A DNA stretch of 64,000 nucleotides from Pseudomonas xantholysinigenes (GCF_014268885.2 NZ_CP077095.1:4185001-4249000); one strand, 5' to 3'. Shown: positions 1-8,613, counted from the first letter of the stretch. The notes: generated by a model from the sequence alone, not told the origin. Made by a program: numbers and translations.

Positions 1-87
1 GAGCATGGCGTCGGCACGCCGACGCCCTGCCTCGCCCGCCTTGACCAGGGCGTGCAGCGTGGCTTGCAGCTGCTCCAGATAGGTCAT
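1..87 (-). CDS. Phage tail-locus protein, N-terminal fragment cut by the window edge
   Basis: The first 29 codons of a leftward gene are visible (starting MTYLEQLQATLHALVKAGEA). The ATG lies 9 bases after the tape-measure stop and has GGAG upstream, so it is translated as the next gene of the R-type operon. In P2-like tail operons the genes after the tape measure are U, X and D, but too little is visible to assign a family. Function is unknown. Confidence 0.6.
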   Translation of the reverse strand, partial: MTYLEQLQATLHALVKAGEAGRRRADAML

Positions 88-96
88 GGATGCTCC

Positions 97-2391
97 TTAA
101 AGTGCGATGTGTGGGGTGTCGGCCAACTGCACCGAGCGGGCCTGGCGCATCAGTTCCTCCAGTTGGCGACGGGCAATGGCCTCCAGCTGTTGCAGCACCG
201 AAGGGTCATCGAGGCTGTTGCTGAACGTGACCGGCATGTTGGCGGTGAAGGTGAATTGCTGGTTGATTGGCGGGGGCGGGACCGCTGGCGTTGCCGTCGC
301 TACCGATGGTGCGGGTAGCGGCGGCTGTGCTGCGGGGCTATCCATTGCCCGCACCGTTTCACCCAGGCCTGGCTTGGCGGCGGGCTCTTCCTTGCCCGAA
401 CCCAGCGCCTTGCCCAGCCAGCCACCGATACTTTCACCACCCATGCTGCCCAGCACGCCACCGATCAGGCCGCCAATCGCGGTGCCGATCACCGGTACCA
501 CCGAACCGATGGCCGCACCTGCCGCAGCACCGGCCAAGCCGCCTCCCAGGCCACCGACGGCGGTACCATAACCCTCGAGTTTCTGCTCAGGGGTGGCATC
601 GCTGTTGTAGGTCTCGGCAAGTTGCAGGCCGGTGTCGAGCAAGGCGGCACCCGGGATGCGCCTGAACACCCGCCTTGCCACCGAGGCGCCGGCGTTGCCA
701 GCCCCTGCCCTGCCCACCAGACCCGTGAACGCAGTACCGGCGAGCCCGACCGCGCTGATCGGCGATGCAGTGGCTGGCGGGCTGTCCGGGACAGCTTCCT
801 GGGCCTCGAAGAAGGCCGCCTCATCCTCCGCTTCGTCGACCTCTTCTTCCTCCTCCTCTTCCTCCGGCTCCTCGGCATCGTCACTCGCTTTCGGCATGCG
901 AGCGACAGCGGCAGGTGCCTTGGCTTTGTCGGCAGGAGCATCGTTGGCGGCGGGCTTGTCGGAGAACAAGCCATGAAGCGTCTTGCCAGCCAGGCCGCCG
1001 AGACCTTCACCGATCATTTCGCCAATCTCGCCGCCGTACTTCTGGATCTGCTTGTTCTTGGTCAGGCCGCCGAGCAGTTCCGCCCCAAGACTCCCCAGTA
1101 CGCTCCCGAAAGCGGCGCCCACCGCCTCGGCCTGGTCCTCGCTCTTGTCCTTGAGCATGGCCAGGCCAAGCTTGGTCGCGCCCTTGGCGGCGGCCTTGCC
1201 ACCATTCTCCCTAATGCCGTTGGTGATCTCGTTGCGCCGCTCGGGAGACTGTCCTTGATAGCTGCGCGCGCCCCAGGCGGCAAACGCGGTACCACCCAGC
1301 GCGCCTGCCGCGATCAATCCGCCCTTCATGATCTCCCGAGCGCCATTGGCGGGCCCCTCGGGGGGACGTTCTTGAACCGCAGCAACGCTCTCGGGTGCGG
1401 CGCTTCGGGCCTCTCCAGGCGGCGTGACGGCATCCTCGGGCACCTCGGCAGAACGTTGCGCTGAAGCGTCAGCCGCAGCCTTGTCCTTGCCTGAAGCGTC
1501 GTTGGCGGCGGGTGCATCGGAGAACCAGCCGAAGACTGTCTTGCCGATCAGCCCACCGACGCCTTCACCGATCATTTCGCCGATTTCGCCACCGTACTGC
1601 TGGATCTGCTTGTTCTTGGTCAGGCCGCCCAGGAGCTCCGCTCCCAAGTTGCCGAGTACACCTCCAAGAGCTGCGCCTGCAGCCTCGGCCTTGTCCTCGC
1701 CCTTGTCCTTGAGCATGGCCAAGCCAAGCTTGGTGACGCCCTTGGCGGCAGCCTTGCCACCGTTCTCCTTCAGTCCCTTGGTGATCTCACTTTGTCTTTC
1801 GGGCGTTCGGCTTTGATAATACGAACGGGCTCCCCAGGCAGTGCCAGCGGCTACAGCGACAGTACCGGCACCGACCGCTCCAGCCTTGAGCACCGCCAAA
1901 CCAGCATTCGCCGACTCCAGAGGCACACGCCCCTGCTCCACACTGCGCGCCTCGGGCGGATCACCCCGGGCTGGTCGTGGTGCGGGGCTCGTTCCCTCCA
2001 GCAAAGCCGCCTTGCGCTGCTCCAACGTGGGGACTGGTGATTCCTTGGCAGCGGCCGTACTCGAGGCCACCACCCTCGCACGCAGTTCCAACGGCTTGCG
2101 CCCAAGGGACAGGTACAACCTGCGCAAGCGCTCGACCTCGTTCCCCTCAAGGCGCAATCGATCGATCTGTGCCTCATGGGCACCTGCCTGGTCGTTATCC
2201 AGCTGCCTTTCGGCCTGGCCCACCTTGTCCAGCTCGAGCCCCAGGCGGATGACCTCGCCGATCAACCGCCCGAGCCGGGTCCCGTCCGCTTGCCTGCGCA
2301 GGCGCTCGACCTGGCCCCGCAAGCTGTCGACGGACCTGCCCAATGCCTGGTCGCTGGTGACGCCTAGGGTGAACACCTGTGTGTTCGCCAT
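97..2391 (-). CDS. R-type tailocin tape measure protein with internal duplication
   Basis: This 764-residue protein is probably the tape measure that sets the length of the contractile tail. The call rests on position (directly after tube and E/E', as in P2 and R-pyocin clusters), size and composition. Residues 1-110 look helical and coiled-coil-like. Glycine-rich segments follow, with two near-copies of a unit at about 184-300 and 371-487 (both contain GGKAAAKG, KLGLAMLKDK and GLTKNKQIQ). An acidic run lies near 507-525, and a third, glycine-rich hydrophobic segment near 600-700. The start has GGAG upstream (bases after 2391). By the usual rule of about 0.15 nm per residue, the tail would be roughly 115 nm. 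Confidence 0.85.
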   Translation of the reverse strand: MANTQVFTLGVTSDQALGRSVDSLRGQVERLRRQADGTRLGRLIGEVIRLGLELDKVGQAERQLDNDQAGAHEAQIDRLRLEGNEVERLRRLYLSLGRKPLELRARVVASSTAAAKESPVPTLEQRKAALLEGTSPAPRPARGDPPEARSVEQGRVPLESANAGLAVLKAGAVGAGTVAVAAGTAWGARSYYQSRTPERQSEITKGLKENGGKAAAKGVTKLGLAMLKDKGEDKAEAAGAALGGVLGNLGAELLGGLTKNKQIQQYGGEIGEMIGEGVGGLIGKTVFGWFSDAPAANDASGKDKAAADASAQRSAEVPEDAVTPPGEARSAAPESVAAVQERPPEGPANGAREIMKGGLIAAGALGGTAFAAWGARSYQGQSPERRNEITNGIRENGGKAAAKGATKLGLAMLKDKSEDQAEAVGAAFGSVLGSLGAELLGGLTKNKQIQKYGGEIGEMIGEGLGGLAGKTLHGLFSDKPAANDAPADKAKAPAAVARMPKASDDAEEPEEEEEEEEVDEAEDEAAFFEAQEAVPDSPPATASPISAVGLAGTAFTGLVGRAGAGNAGASVARRVFRRIPGAALLDTGLQLAETYNSDATPEQKLEGYGTAVGGLGGGLAGAAAGAAIGSVVPVIGTAIGGLIGGVLGSMGGESIGGWLGKALGSGKEEPAAKPGLGETVRAMDSPAAQPPLPAPSVATATPAVPPPPINQQFTFTANMPVTFSNSLDDPSVLQQLEAIARRQLEELMRQARSVQLADTPHIAL

Positions 2392-2404
2392 GGCTTGCTC
2401 CTTG

Positions 2405-2521
2405 TCACTCCGTCAGCCACCAGACCATGTCGCTGTACGACATGGTCATGATTTCGCTGGCGGAAAAGTTCAGCTCCTTGGCCAGCCGCCTGGCGGCGGC
2501 CTTCTGCCGGGCAGGGTCAAA
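2405..2521 (-). CDS. gpE'-like extension read by frameshift from gpE
   Basis: An open stretch of 38 codons begins at the gpE stop, one base out of frame, and ends 13 bases before the tape measure start. It reads FDPARQKAAARRL... and ends SYSDMVWWLTE, resembling the tryptophan-containing C-terminal segments of P2 GpE-type chaperones. It has no ATG with a ribosome site at its beginning. It is therefore inferred to be made as a gpE-E' fusion (2405-2819), as in P2 and many other tailed phages. The shift needed here is +1 (or -2), not the -1 of P2. Confidence 0.6.
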   Translation of the reverse strand, partial: FDPARQKAAARRLAKELNFSASEIMTMSYSDMVWWLTE

Positions 2522-2525
2522 CCTC
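2515..2525 (-). promoter_or_regulatory. Candidate programmed +1 frameshift site at the gpE stop
   Basis: On the minus strand gpE ends GAG GUU UGA C. Slipping +1 from GUU to UUU gives UUU GAC and enters the E' frame. This has the arrangement of the bacterial prfB (RF2) site CUU UGA C: a weak UGA-C stop and a pyrimidine-rich P-site codon that can re-pair on UUU. The E' frame is closed by a stop 20 codons upstream, so any shift must happen within that short interval. Confidence 0.45.
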
Positions 2526-2819
2526 GTCGTCCTGCACCAGGCGAAAATAGCCGTTCTGCAGGCGGCTGTAGTCCTTCAGGGCCAGGCCCTCGAGGTCCTT
2601 GACGCCGACTTCGGCGAGCGAGGCGAACAGGTTCAGTTCGCGCTGTTCGTCATCGCCCGCGCCTCCGGCCTGGGCGTTGCGGATGTCACGCACGGTCGGT
2701 GCGCGCAAAGACAGGCTATCGACTTGCACGCCGTTGGCCTCGCTGGGGCGCGACAGGCGTACGGTCACGCACTCGGCGTCGACGGTCAGCCATTGTGGCA
2801 GTTTCTTCGCTTGAGCCAT
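2517..2819 (-). CDS. Tail assembly chaperone gpE (R-type)
   Basis: This 100-residue protein sits between tube and tape measure, the position of the P2 gpE family (phage tail assembly chaperone E/41/14). Such proteins coat the tape measure before the tube polymerises. The N-terminal half is beta-rich (VTVRLSRPS, VQVDSLSLRAP) and the C-terminal half helical, ending QNGYFRLVQDDEV. It starts 12 bases after the tube gene with AGGAGAA upstream. A downstream extension is available by frameshift. Confidence 0.8.
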   Translation of the reverse strand: MAQAKKLPQWLTVDAECVTVRLSRPSEANGVQVDSLSLRAPTVRDIRNAQAGGAGDDEQRELNLFASLAEVGVKDLEGLALKDYSRLQNGYFRLVQDDEV

Positions 2820-2831
2820 CGAGCGTTCTCC

Positions 2832-3341
2832 TTAAAGACCCAGTGCCGCACGCTGGCTGGCCAGTTGGTCGACACCGTCGATCACCCGTTTCATGCCCAG
2901 GGCATCGATTTCGTAGACCAGTCGGCCATCGACTTCGAGCTTGTAGTAGGTGACGGCGACGCTGTGCTTGATCTCGGCCTTGTCGCCGGATTTCCAGTCA
3001 CCCATGTCGACTTCCTTGAGCGCGCCACGCAGGGTGACGATCACCGGATTGATCTTGCCCTTGAGGCCCTTGAAGGCGCCGCGGAAGGTGCCGTTGAAGC
3101 CGGTGCCGTCGGCCAGGCCGAAGAATTTCAGCGACTCGCGGCGCACGCCGGTGGTGGTGAAGGCGGCTTCCTGCTTCTCCATGCCCTGGTCCAGCTCGAC
3201 TGGCATGTCCATGCCACCGGGGCGGTACTCCTCGGTCTTCAGGGTGAGCTTGGGCAGGGTCAGGCTGGGCACGTCGCCCTGGAAGCTGACGCCGTCGACG
3301 AACAGGTTCAGGTTGGCCAGTGTTTCGGGAATCATTGCCAT
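2832..3341 (-). CDS. Major tail tube protein (P2 FII family)
   Basis: This 169-residue protein forms the inner tube of the contractile particle. It has the size of P2 FII (about 170 aa) and the family layout: the start MAMIPETLANLNLFVDG, then a beta-sandwich with TLPKLTLKTEEYRPGGMD and VTLRGALKEVDMGDWKSGD. It lies directly after the sheath gene with a 13-base gap, so sheath and tube are probably translated together in large amounts. Confidence 0.93.
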   Translation of the reverse strand: MAMIPETLANLNLFVDGVSFQGDVPSLTLPKLTLKTEEYRPGGMDMPVELDQGMEKQEAAFTTTGVRRESLKFFGLADGTGFNGTFRGAFKGLKGKINPVIVTLRGALKEVDMGDWKSGDKAEIKHSVAVTYYKLEVDGRLVYEIDALGMKRVIDGVDQLASQRAALGL

Positions 3342-3354
3342 GTAAATGCGCTCC

Positions 3355-4521
3355 TTAAGCGGCGGAATCGAGGACTTCGGTCAGCCACTGGTTGGTGACT
3401 TCGACGCGGAAATTGGGGTTTTCGGCAGGCGGCACATCGGTGAAGCGGATGTTCCAGTACACCTTGCCCTGCTCGAGCTGGCTGGCGGTGTTCAACTCGG
3501 GGTCGGCGAACACCTCGAAATTGATGATCGCGCCCTGGTTCTTCAGGTCGCGCATGAAGGCCTGCAGGCCCTCGGTGACGTCCTTGACATAGGTGGCGGT
3601 GATCGAGCGGTCGACCGCCCACTTGTGGCCGTAGAGGATCGCGTCCATGACGATGTCCATGGTCCGCACGCGGGTGACGAAGGCCCATTTCGGGTCGCTC
3701 GACAGGGTGCGGTTGCCCCACAGGCGGAAGCCGTCGTCGCGGATGATGGTGGCGATGTTGGCATTGTTCAGCAGGTTGGCGCGGCAGGTGTCGTCGCCGT
3801 CGAGGAACTCAACGGCACGGGTGGTACCGGTAATGCCGACGAACTCCTTGTTCGAAGGCGAAGCCCAGAAGCCGTACTCGCGGTCGGTGAAGGCGAACAG
3901 GCCGGCGACCCAGGCCGAACCCGGCGCGTCGACAGTGGCCTCTTCGGCGTTGTCCCAGTAGCGCACGCCCGGATCGACCAGGAAGGCGCGCTTGGCACCG
4001 AAGTTCTTGGCGTAGGCGATGGCCGCTTCATCGGTGGTGTTGGGGCCGTCGATGATGGCGATGGCGCGCAGCTTGTCGGCCAGGGCCACTAGGGCGGTGC
4101 CGACGGCTTGGGTGGCACTGTGCTTGGGGCTGACCAGCAGGCGTGGCTGGGCGTTGAAACGGCTCTTGCCGTCGAGCAGCGCCTGCAGGCCAGTACGTTT
4201 ACCGTCGGCCAGCACGTTGCCGATGATCGCCGAGGTCTGCTCGGCGGCGTCTTCGAGCTTGGCCACGCCGCAGGCGACGATGACCGCCTTGGCGCGGCTG
4301 TAAATGGCGCGGCAGGCCTTGGTGATCGCCGCGTCCTGGCCGAACGCCGCGACCGCTTCGCGCTCGCTGGTGATCAGTACCAGGTCATTGGCCTTAGCGG
4401 TGACGCCCGGGCCTTCGGTGAAGGTGTCGACCAGGCCGATGATCGAGGAGGATGGCAGTGCGATGCTGCGGGCGCCGGTGTCGACGTTGGTCACGGTGAC
4501 GCCGTGGAAGAATCCACTCAT
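3355..4521 (-). CDS. Contractile tail sheath protein (P2 FI family)
   Basis: This 388-residue protein is the sheath whose contraction drives the tube through the target envelope. P2 FI is about the same length. Family features include the N-terminal FHGVTVTNVDTGAR, the segment LPSSSIIGLVDTFTEGPG, and the C-terminal subdomain EGLQAFMRDLKNQGAIINFEVF followed by GKVYWNIRFTDVPPAENPNF. An intrinsic terminator lies 30-50 bases upstream, between it and the preceding fibre gene, so its transcript level may be set separately by read-through or by a local start. Confidence 0.95.
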   Translation of the reverse strand: MSGFFHGVTVTNVDTGARSIALPSSSIIGLVDTFTEGPGVTAKANDLVLITSEREAVAAFGQDAAITKACRAIYSRAKAVIVACGVAKLEDAAEQTSAIIGNVLADGKRTGLQALLDGKSRFNAQPRLLVSPKHSATQAVGTALVALADKLRAIAIIDGPNTTDEAAIAYAKNFGAKRAFLVDPGVRYWDNAEEATVDAPGSAWVAGLFAFTDREYGFWASPSNKEFVGITGTTRAVEFLDGDDTCRANLLNNANIATIIRDDGFRLWGNRTLSSDPKWAFVTRVRTMDIVMDAILYGHKWAVDRSITATYVKDVTEGLQAFMRDLKNQGAIINFEVFADPELNTASQLEQGKVYWNIRFTDVPPAENPNFRVEVTNQWLTEVLDSAA

Positions 4522-4545
4522 GTAGGTTTACTCCAGGTTCAGATA

Positions 4546-4571
4546 TGAAAAAGCCCCGCGGGTGCGGGGCC
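4546..4571 (-). terminator. Intrinsic terminator upstream of the sheath gene
   Basis: The minus strand reads GCCCCGC, a short loop, GCGGGGC, then TTTTTCAT: a GC stem followed by a U-run. It separates the collar-fibre gene from sheath and tube. The flank GATATGAAAAAGCCC is nearly the same as at the terminator near 10.49 kb, so the two look like copies of one element. Confidence 0.75.
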
Positions 4572-4641
4572 TGGAAGGGCTTGACTCAGATAGAGAGCTG
4601 CCCTGAGTAGGCAGGTGTCTATCGATTGATACGAAGCCTGT

Positions 4642-5526
4642 TCAGATCAGTTTGATACGGCTTGGATAGGCTATGTTGCGAGGTCTTACGGCGCCAAAGT
4701 AAACACTGTTCGCCGCAATCGATTGTGTAGTGACGGAAGCCGTCGTCGTCGACACCGCTACGGTTTCGTTTGTATCAGCGACATCGAAGAACTTGGGTTT
4801 CATGTTTTGCATTCGCCGGAATGACGAAACTGCATCGACGATCTCACCATGCACCAGCGAAGCAGACTGGTACGAACCAGGTGTTCGTGTCGGATCCACT
4901 GCGCGCCCCTCGTCAAGCGAGCGCATGAACTCACCGCGCAGCTCGGGGATACGGAAAGTGCTGGCCCCGTCACCACGGGTCCACCCACCTTCCATCCCGG
5001 CCCTCTGAGCATCGTTTACCAGCATTCCGGACTGCTGGGCGTGGTCCCAGAGCCATGGCCAGTCGCTTCGACTCAACAATCTGGCATTGGGAATATCCCA
5101 ACCACCCGGACTCAACGCTGTCGATGTTTCGAAAACCATGCGCCCCAGCGAGGTATTGTCCAGCCGGTCCAGCAGCAACCAACTTCCCGCGCCATCACTG
5201 CGTAGATGCCAGAAGTCGCCGCCACCCAACACCATGCAGAACGGATAGCCTTCAGGACGCAGGTGGGTATGGAACTTGATCCTCTCCCCGTCGGCGGCGT
5301 ACACCAACAAGCGGTTTGCTGTGTTGTCCAGACGTTGAATACGCACGTCCATCGGTTTGCTCGACTGCGGCAAGGTGATCTTCACCTGGCCCGCCGAAGC
5401 GTCAGCCAGAAGAAATCCGGCCTCGTGCGCGGCGAGGACCGTGTTGCCACGGATGACCTTGTTGTTGATGCCCTGTACCAAGAGCATGCTGCTTTCGATC
5501 GAGGCCAGTACGTCGCTGCGGCTCAT
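4642..5526 (-). CDS. Tail-collar-domain fibre protein (R-type cluster)
   Basis: A 294-residue protein with one phage tail-collar-like domain at about 140-230: WDIPNARLLSRSDWPWLW, then STFRIPELRGEFMRSLDEGRAVDP, then the terminal RPRNIAYPSRIKLI. The RxPxxRGEFxRxxDxGRxVDP pattern is shared with the large fibre gene at 5.9-8.6 kb. It overlaps the preceding chaperone gene by 4 bases, so the two form a chaperone/fibre pair. It is an extra receptor-binding candidate between the P2-like G position and the sheath. Its target is unknown. Confidence 0.75.
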   Translation of the reverse strand: MSRSDVLASIESSMLLVQGINNKVIRGNTVLAAHEAGFLLADASAGQVKITLPQSSKPMDVRIQRLDNTANRLLVYAADGERIKFHTHLRPEGYPFCMVLGGGDFWHLRSDGAGSWLLLDRLDNTSLGRMVFETSTALSPGGWDIPNARLLSRSDWPWLWDHAQQSGMLVNDAQRAGMEGGWTRGDGASTFRIPELRGEFMRSLDEGRAVDPTRTPGSYQSASLVHGEIVDAVSSFRRMQNMKPKFFDVADTNETVAVSTTTASVTTQSIAANSVYFGAVRPRNIAYPSRIKLI

Positions 5527-5936
5527 ACAGGCCTCCCTTGCAGTTCAAGGAAGGCTGGTGCCATCGGGCGGTGGCTGGCATCAGGGTAATCGGAGGACTG
5601 TGGCCAATCACGCAAGCTCTGCAGATACATCATCAGAGATTTGTATTGTTCACCAGTCAGCGTAGGGTCGATACCAATTTCAACCTGGTCACGATGCCGA
5701 TCTCGCACCCGAACCGCACTGGCTAACATACTGTCGCGCCACGCCCGTTCGTCAGCAGCACTGGCCGGCGGCTCCACTAGCACGAAGGTGTCACCTTCCT
5801 TTACCACCAGCAGGCCAGCCAAACGCCCCTCAAACAACCGCCGGTACTCTGCCTGGCTGATTTCAACCGCATCGTCTGGCCGATCCCCGCCAAGCTTGCC
5901 GTCGAAGAATGCCTGTTTTTCAATAGAGATATGCAT
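5523..5936 (-). CDS. Tail fibre assembly chaperone
   Basis: This 137-residue protein directly follows the large fibre gene, as gpG follows gpH in P2. It is likely a small chaperone that helps fibre trimerisation and attachment. Visible features are HISIEKQAFFDGKLGGD at the start, EISQAEYRRLFEGR, and the C-terminal LTGEQYKSLMMYLQSLRDWPQ, which matches the (L)xxYRxxLRDWP pattern of caudoviral tail fibre assembly (Caudo_TAP) proteins. Its stop overlaps the start of the next collar-fibre gene. Confidence 0.75.
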   Translation of the reverse strand: MHISIEKQAFFDGKLGGDRPDDAVEISQAEYRRLFEGRLAGLLVVKEGDTFVLVEPPASAADERAWRDSMLASAVRVRDRHRDQVEIGIDPTLTGEQYKSLMMYLQSLRDWPQSSDYPDASHRPMAPAFLELQGRPV

Positions 5937-5939
5937 GGT

Positions 5940-7242
5940 CTACCGTCCAATCCCGAAAATGTAGGTCCCATTCGTTGCCTGGCCTGCCCCAGTGTTTGTA
6001 AGCGCGATACCTACTGTACCCAGGGAAACGTTGAACACAGACGCGCTGATAGTGGTTGCGGAAGTGCCGGTCAGATCACAGCTGGCGATGGCAAGCAGGC
6101 ATTCGTTGGGGAATGCCACCGGCCAGGACACTTGCACCGCTTGCCCACCGGCAGTGACCCCACCGGGGATTGTCTTGGCCACCTGGAGGATGTACCCCCC
6201 GAGCCAAGACGGCAGTGCCAGGCACAAAGATCGTGGCCCGGTCATCAGCGAGAAACCTTTGCGCAGTTTTTTCGGCGTGACGATTACCTCGTCGCTGTCG
6301 CCGGCGTCGGTCTGCCCCTGGCTTGCGATCTTGGCGATCCCAAGCTTCGCCTCGGTTGCCTGGCCGAGTTGGGCAGCCAATGCGGTTACGTCGATCTGAC
6401 CTTGGTTCACGGGTGCCGACCAGGCCTTGATGCACCACATCACTGCCAAGTTACGGGGCCGGGTCACCCCAAAATTCTGCCCCTCCGCCGCAAGCGTTCC
6501 CGCCGTCCCGGTAACACCGCTGTAGCTAACAGATGGGAAATTCACCGGATTCGCCGGATCGAGCCCAAAGGCAGCGCGCGCACTGGACTCAGGCGTGATG
6601 GTCGCGTTAAACAGGCCCGTTACGGTCGGCGTAACATTTGTTGAATCGAGTGTCTGCAGACTGCCCGTCTGCTGCGATCCAATATTTCGGCCGGCATCAA
6701 CACCTCGGCCATGATCCCAGCCGCGAAGGAACTCCCCTCGGTAATCAGGCAGCCGAAAATAGCCCGCTGGTTCACTACCCGTGTTGTAAGTCGTGCCCAG
6801 ATAAGTCGCCAGATCCGGGTAGGACACCACACTTTGAAGGCTGCCATCGAGCTCGAGATAACCGGCTGGTACCTCGGCCTTTGGGAACGGCAGGATCGCA
6901 CCAACTGGTGTCGAGGAGCGCAGCGCTGTCAGTTCGGCAACGAGGGCCGCGACGTCGATCTGCCCTTGGTTCACCGGCGCGTTCCAGGCCTTGACACACC
7001 ACATGACTGCTAGGCTGCGGGGGCGAGTTTCCTTACCGCCTTTCGCGGCATTTGGGAGGAACACGTTCGAGGTGAGAGTCGCATCGAGAACGGAGCTGCC
7101 GGCGGGCTTGACGATCGACCCCAGATCCCCAGCACTTCCGACGACATTGGCGTCAATCGGCAGCTTCCCAAAGCCTGGCTCGGCGGAATACACCGCATGG
7201 TAGTGGTCGAGCAGAGAGTCGGCTGCCCAGCTCCCAACCCCC
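5940..7242 (-). CDS. C-terminal part of the split R-type tail fibre
   Basis: This frame continues the fibre begun at 8613 but is out of frame with it. It encodes the rest of the first collar domain (VGSWAADSLLDHYHAV...) and RPRSLAVMWCVKAWNAPVNQ. A second complete collar unit follows (VGAILPFPKAEVPAGYLELDG...FRLPDYRGEFLRGWDHGRGVDAGR, then RPRNLAVMWCIKAWSAPVNQ). The tip domain at the C-terminus ends GIALTNTGAGQATNGTYIFGIGR. No convincing start with a ribosome site is seen near its beginning, so it is probably expressed only as a fusion or not at all. The open frame extends to 7328, but that extra part is antiparallel shadow of the upstream frame. Confidence 0.6.
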
Positions 7243-8613
7243 TGCCCGGATCGACCCCCGCCCATGGTCCCAACCGCGCAGAAACTCGCCCCGCGAGTCC
7301 GGCAGTCGGAAGTAACCCGCCGGCTCATCCCCTTTGTTGAACGAGCCGGCCAGATAAGCGGCCAAGTCTGGGTAAACCGTCACGCTCTGCACGCTACCGT
7401 CAACCTCCAGAAACCCCGGCGGCACCGTGCCCTTGGGGAGCGGCAACATACTGCCGACTGGCAGCGCCGAAGCAGTAGTCAGCAGCGTCTGGACTTCGGC
7501 CTTGGTGTAGGTGTTGGCCGCTGAGAACGAGCTGAACGCCAGGATCTCGACCGCCTCGCCTAGGCTGCACGGTGCCTTGAAGGTGATCTTCAGGCCATCG
7601 GACAGGTAGTCGGTGATCTCACGGCCATTGCGCAGCACGATGGTGCTGCCGACGGTATGCGCCAGGTTGAAGACGGTCTGGCCGACTGACGCCTCGAACG
7701 AGAAACGCTCGAACGCCTTGCTGGCACCGACACCACCGCCGAGCTGGAAGCAGGTTCCGTCGTAGTTCAGGTCGTACAGGACACCGCTACGGATGTCACC
7801 GCCTACCAGGTCGACCAGACCTGCATTGCCGGACTTCTTCACTGCCACAGCGGCCAAGCCATTGATACGTACCGTCACGGCACCGGTATTGGTGGCGCTG
7901 GCCTGGAACTGGAAGCGCTGGCCAGGGGCATAGGCTGCCAGGGCCGACTCGCCGCTCTTGAGCTTCAGGGTCAAGGCATCGGCGGTGCCGGTGGCAACAC
8001 CAAGCCAGGCCAGCGGTCCGACGTCCTTTGCCGCGTCGGCGCGACGCAGGTACTGCGGGTGCGGGTCGGCTGCCTCCAGGTGCGTCTTGAGTTGATTGCG
8101 CGCATACAGCTCGGCCGCTTCGCGGGCCTTGTCGACGTAATCGCGAGTGGCCAGGACGATGCTCGGGTCGACCTTCAGCGTGACGTTGGCGAGATTGCCG
8201 AACACCACGTGCATGCGAATGGTCTGGGTACGTCCAGAACCTTGCGCCAGCAGCGGCTTGTAGCTGGGCGCCGGCTTGGCCACGGCGATGAAGTTGCCGT
8301 TGGCATCTTCCAACGCCAGCTCGCGGATCCACCAGCCGCCGGTTTCCGGCGGCAGGACCAGCTCGGCGACCAGCACGCCGGGATCGGCGGGCGATTGATA
8401 GAGGGCGTTCAGTTGTGCCCGGTAGACCTGGCGCACCAGCGCGGTCTGGGTAGGTTTCGGTGTAGGGTCCGGCGTTTGCGAAGGCTCGCCACCGGCATCA
8501 CCGATCAACATGTGGGTGATGTTCCAGGGCAGCCCCAGCACGGCGGTGTTGGCCTGCTGGGCAATGCCCACGTTGGTCAGGAACCCACCGAATTGCGTGG
8601 TTGAGTTAGCCAT
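7153..8613 (-). CDS. R-type tail fibre gpH, N-terminal part, frameshifted
   Basis: This 486-codon frame is the start of the main contractile-tail fibre. Its N-terminus (TTQFGGFLTNVGIAQQANTA..., then ETGGWWIRELALEDANGNFIAVAKP) is the P2 gpH-type baseplate-attachment domain. A shaft follows, and then a tail-collar module (PVGSMLPLPKGTVPPGFLEVDG, FRLPDSRGEFLRGWDHGRG). Homology stops at about residue 453, where the frame slips and the last 33 residues are unrelated. The start overlaps the gpI stop by 8 bases. With both C5 tracts read as C6 the gene would span 5940-8613 and encode about 891 residues. As written, the product lacks its receptor-binding tip. Confidence 0.8.
   Translation of the reverse strand: MANSTTQFGGFLTNVGIAQQANTAVLGLPWNITHMLIGDAGGEPSQTPDPTPKPTQTALVRQVYRAQLNALYQSPADPGVLVAELVLPPETGGWWIRELALEDANGNFIAVAKPAPSYKPLLAQGSGRTQTIRMHVVFGNLANVTLKVDPSIVLATRDYVDKAREAAELYARNQLKTHLEAADPHPQYLRRADAAKDVGPLAWLGVATGTADALTLKLKSGESALAAYAPGQRFQFQASATNTGAVTVRINGLAAVAVKKSGNAGLVDLVGGDIRSGVLYDLNYDGTCFQLGGGVGASKAFERFSFEASVGQTVFNLAHTVGSTIVLRNGREITDYLSDGLKITFKAPCSLGEAVEILAFSSFSAANTYTKAEVQTLLTTASALPVGSMLPLPKGTVPPGFLEVDGSVQSVTVYPDLAAYLAGSFNKGDEPAGYFRLPDSRGEFLRGWDHGRGSIRAGGWELGSRLSARPLPCGVFRRARLWEAAD
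7238..7259 (-). other. Two C5 tracts where the fibre reading frame breaks
   Basis: Plus-strand C5 runs lie at 7238-7242 and 7255-7259. Adding one base to each restores G-R-G-V-D-P-G-R-G-V-G-S, which matches the paralogous collar unit downstream (GRGVDAGRNIGS). Removing one base from the second run also restores the frame but gives GRGRSGQGVGS, a poorer match. Confidence 0.6.

Noticed and set aside
7153..7328. Possible independent start for the second fibre frame at 7328
   Set aside because: The first residues (MSRRVTSDCRTRGASF) are out-of-frame translation of the collar domain, so this is not a genuine N-terminus.
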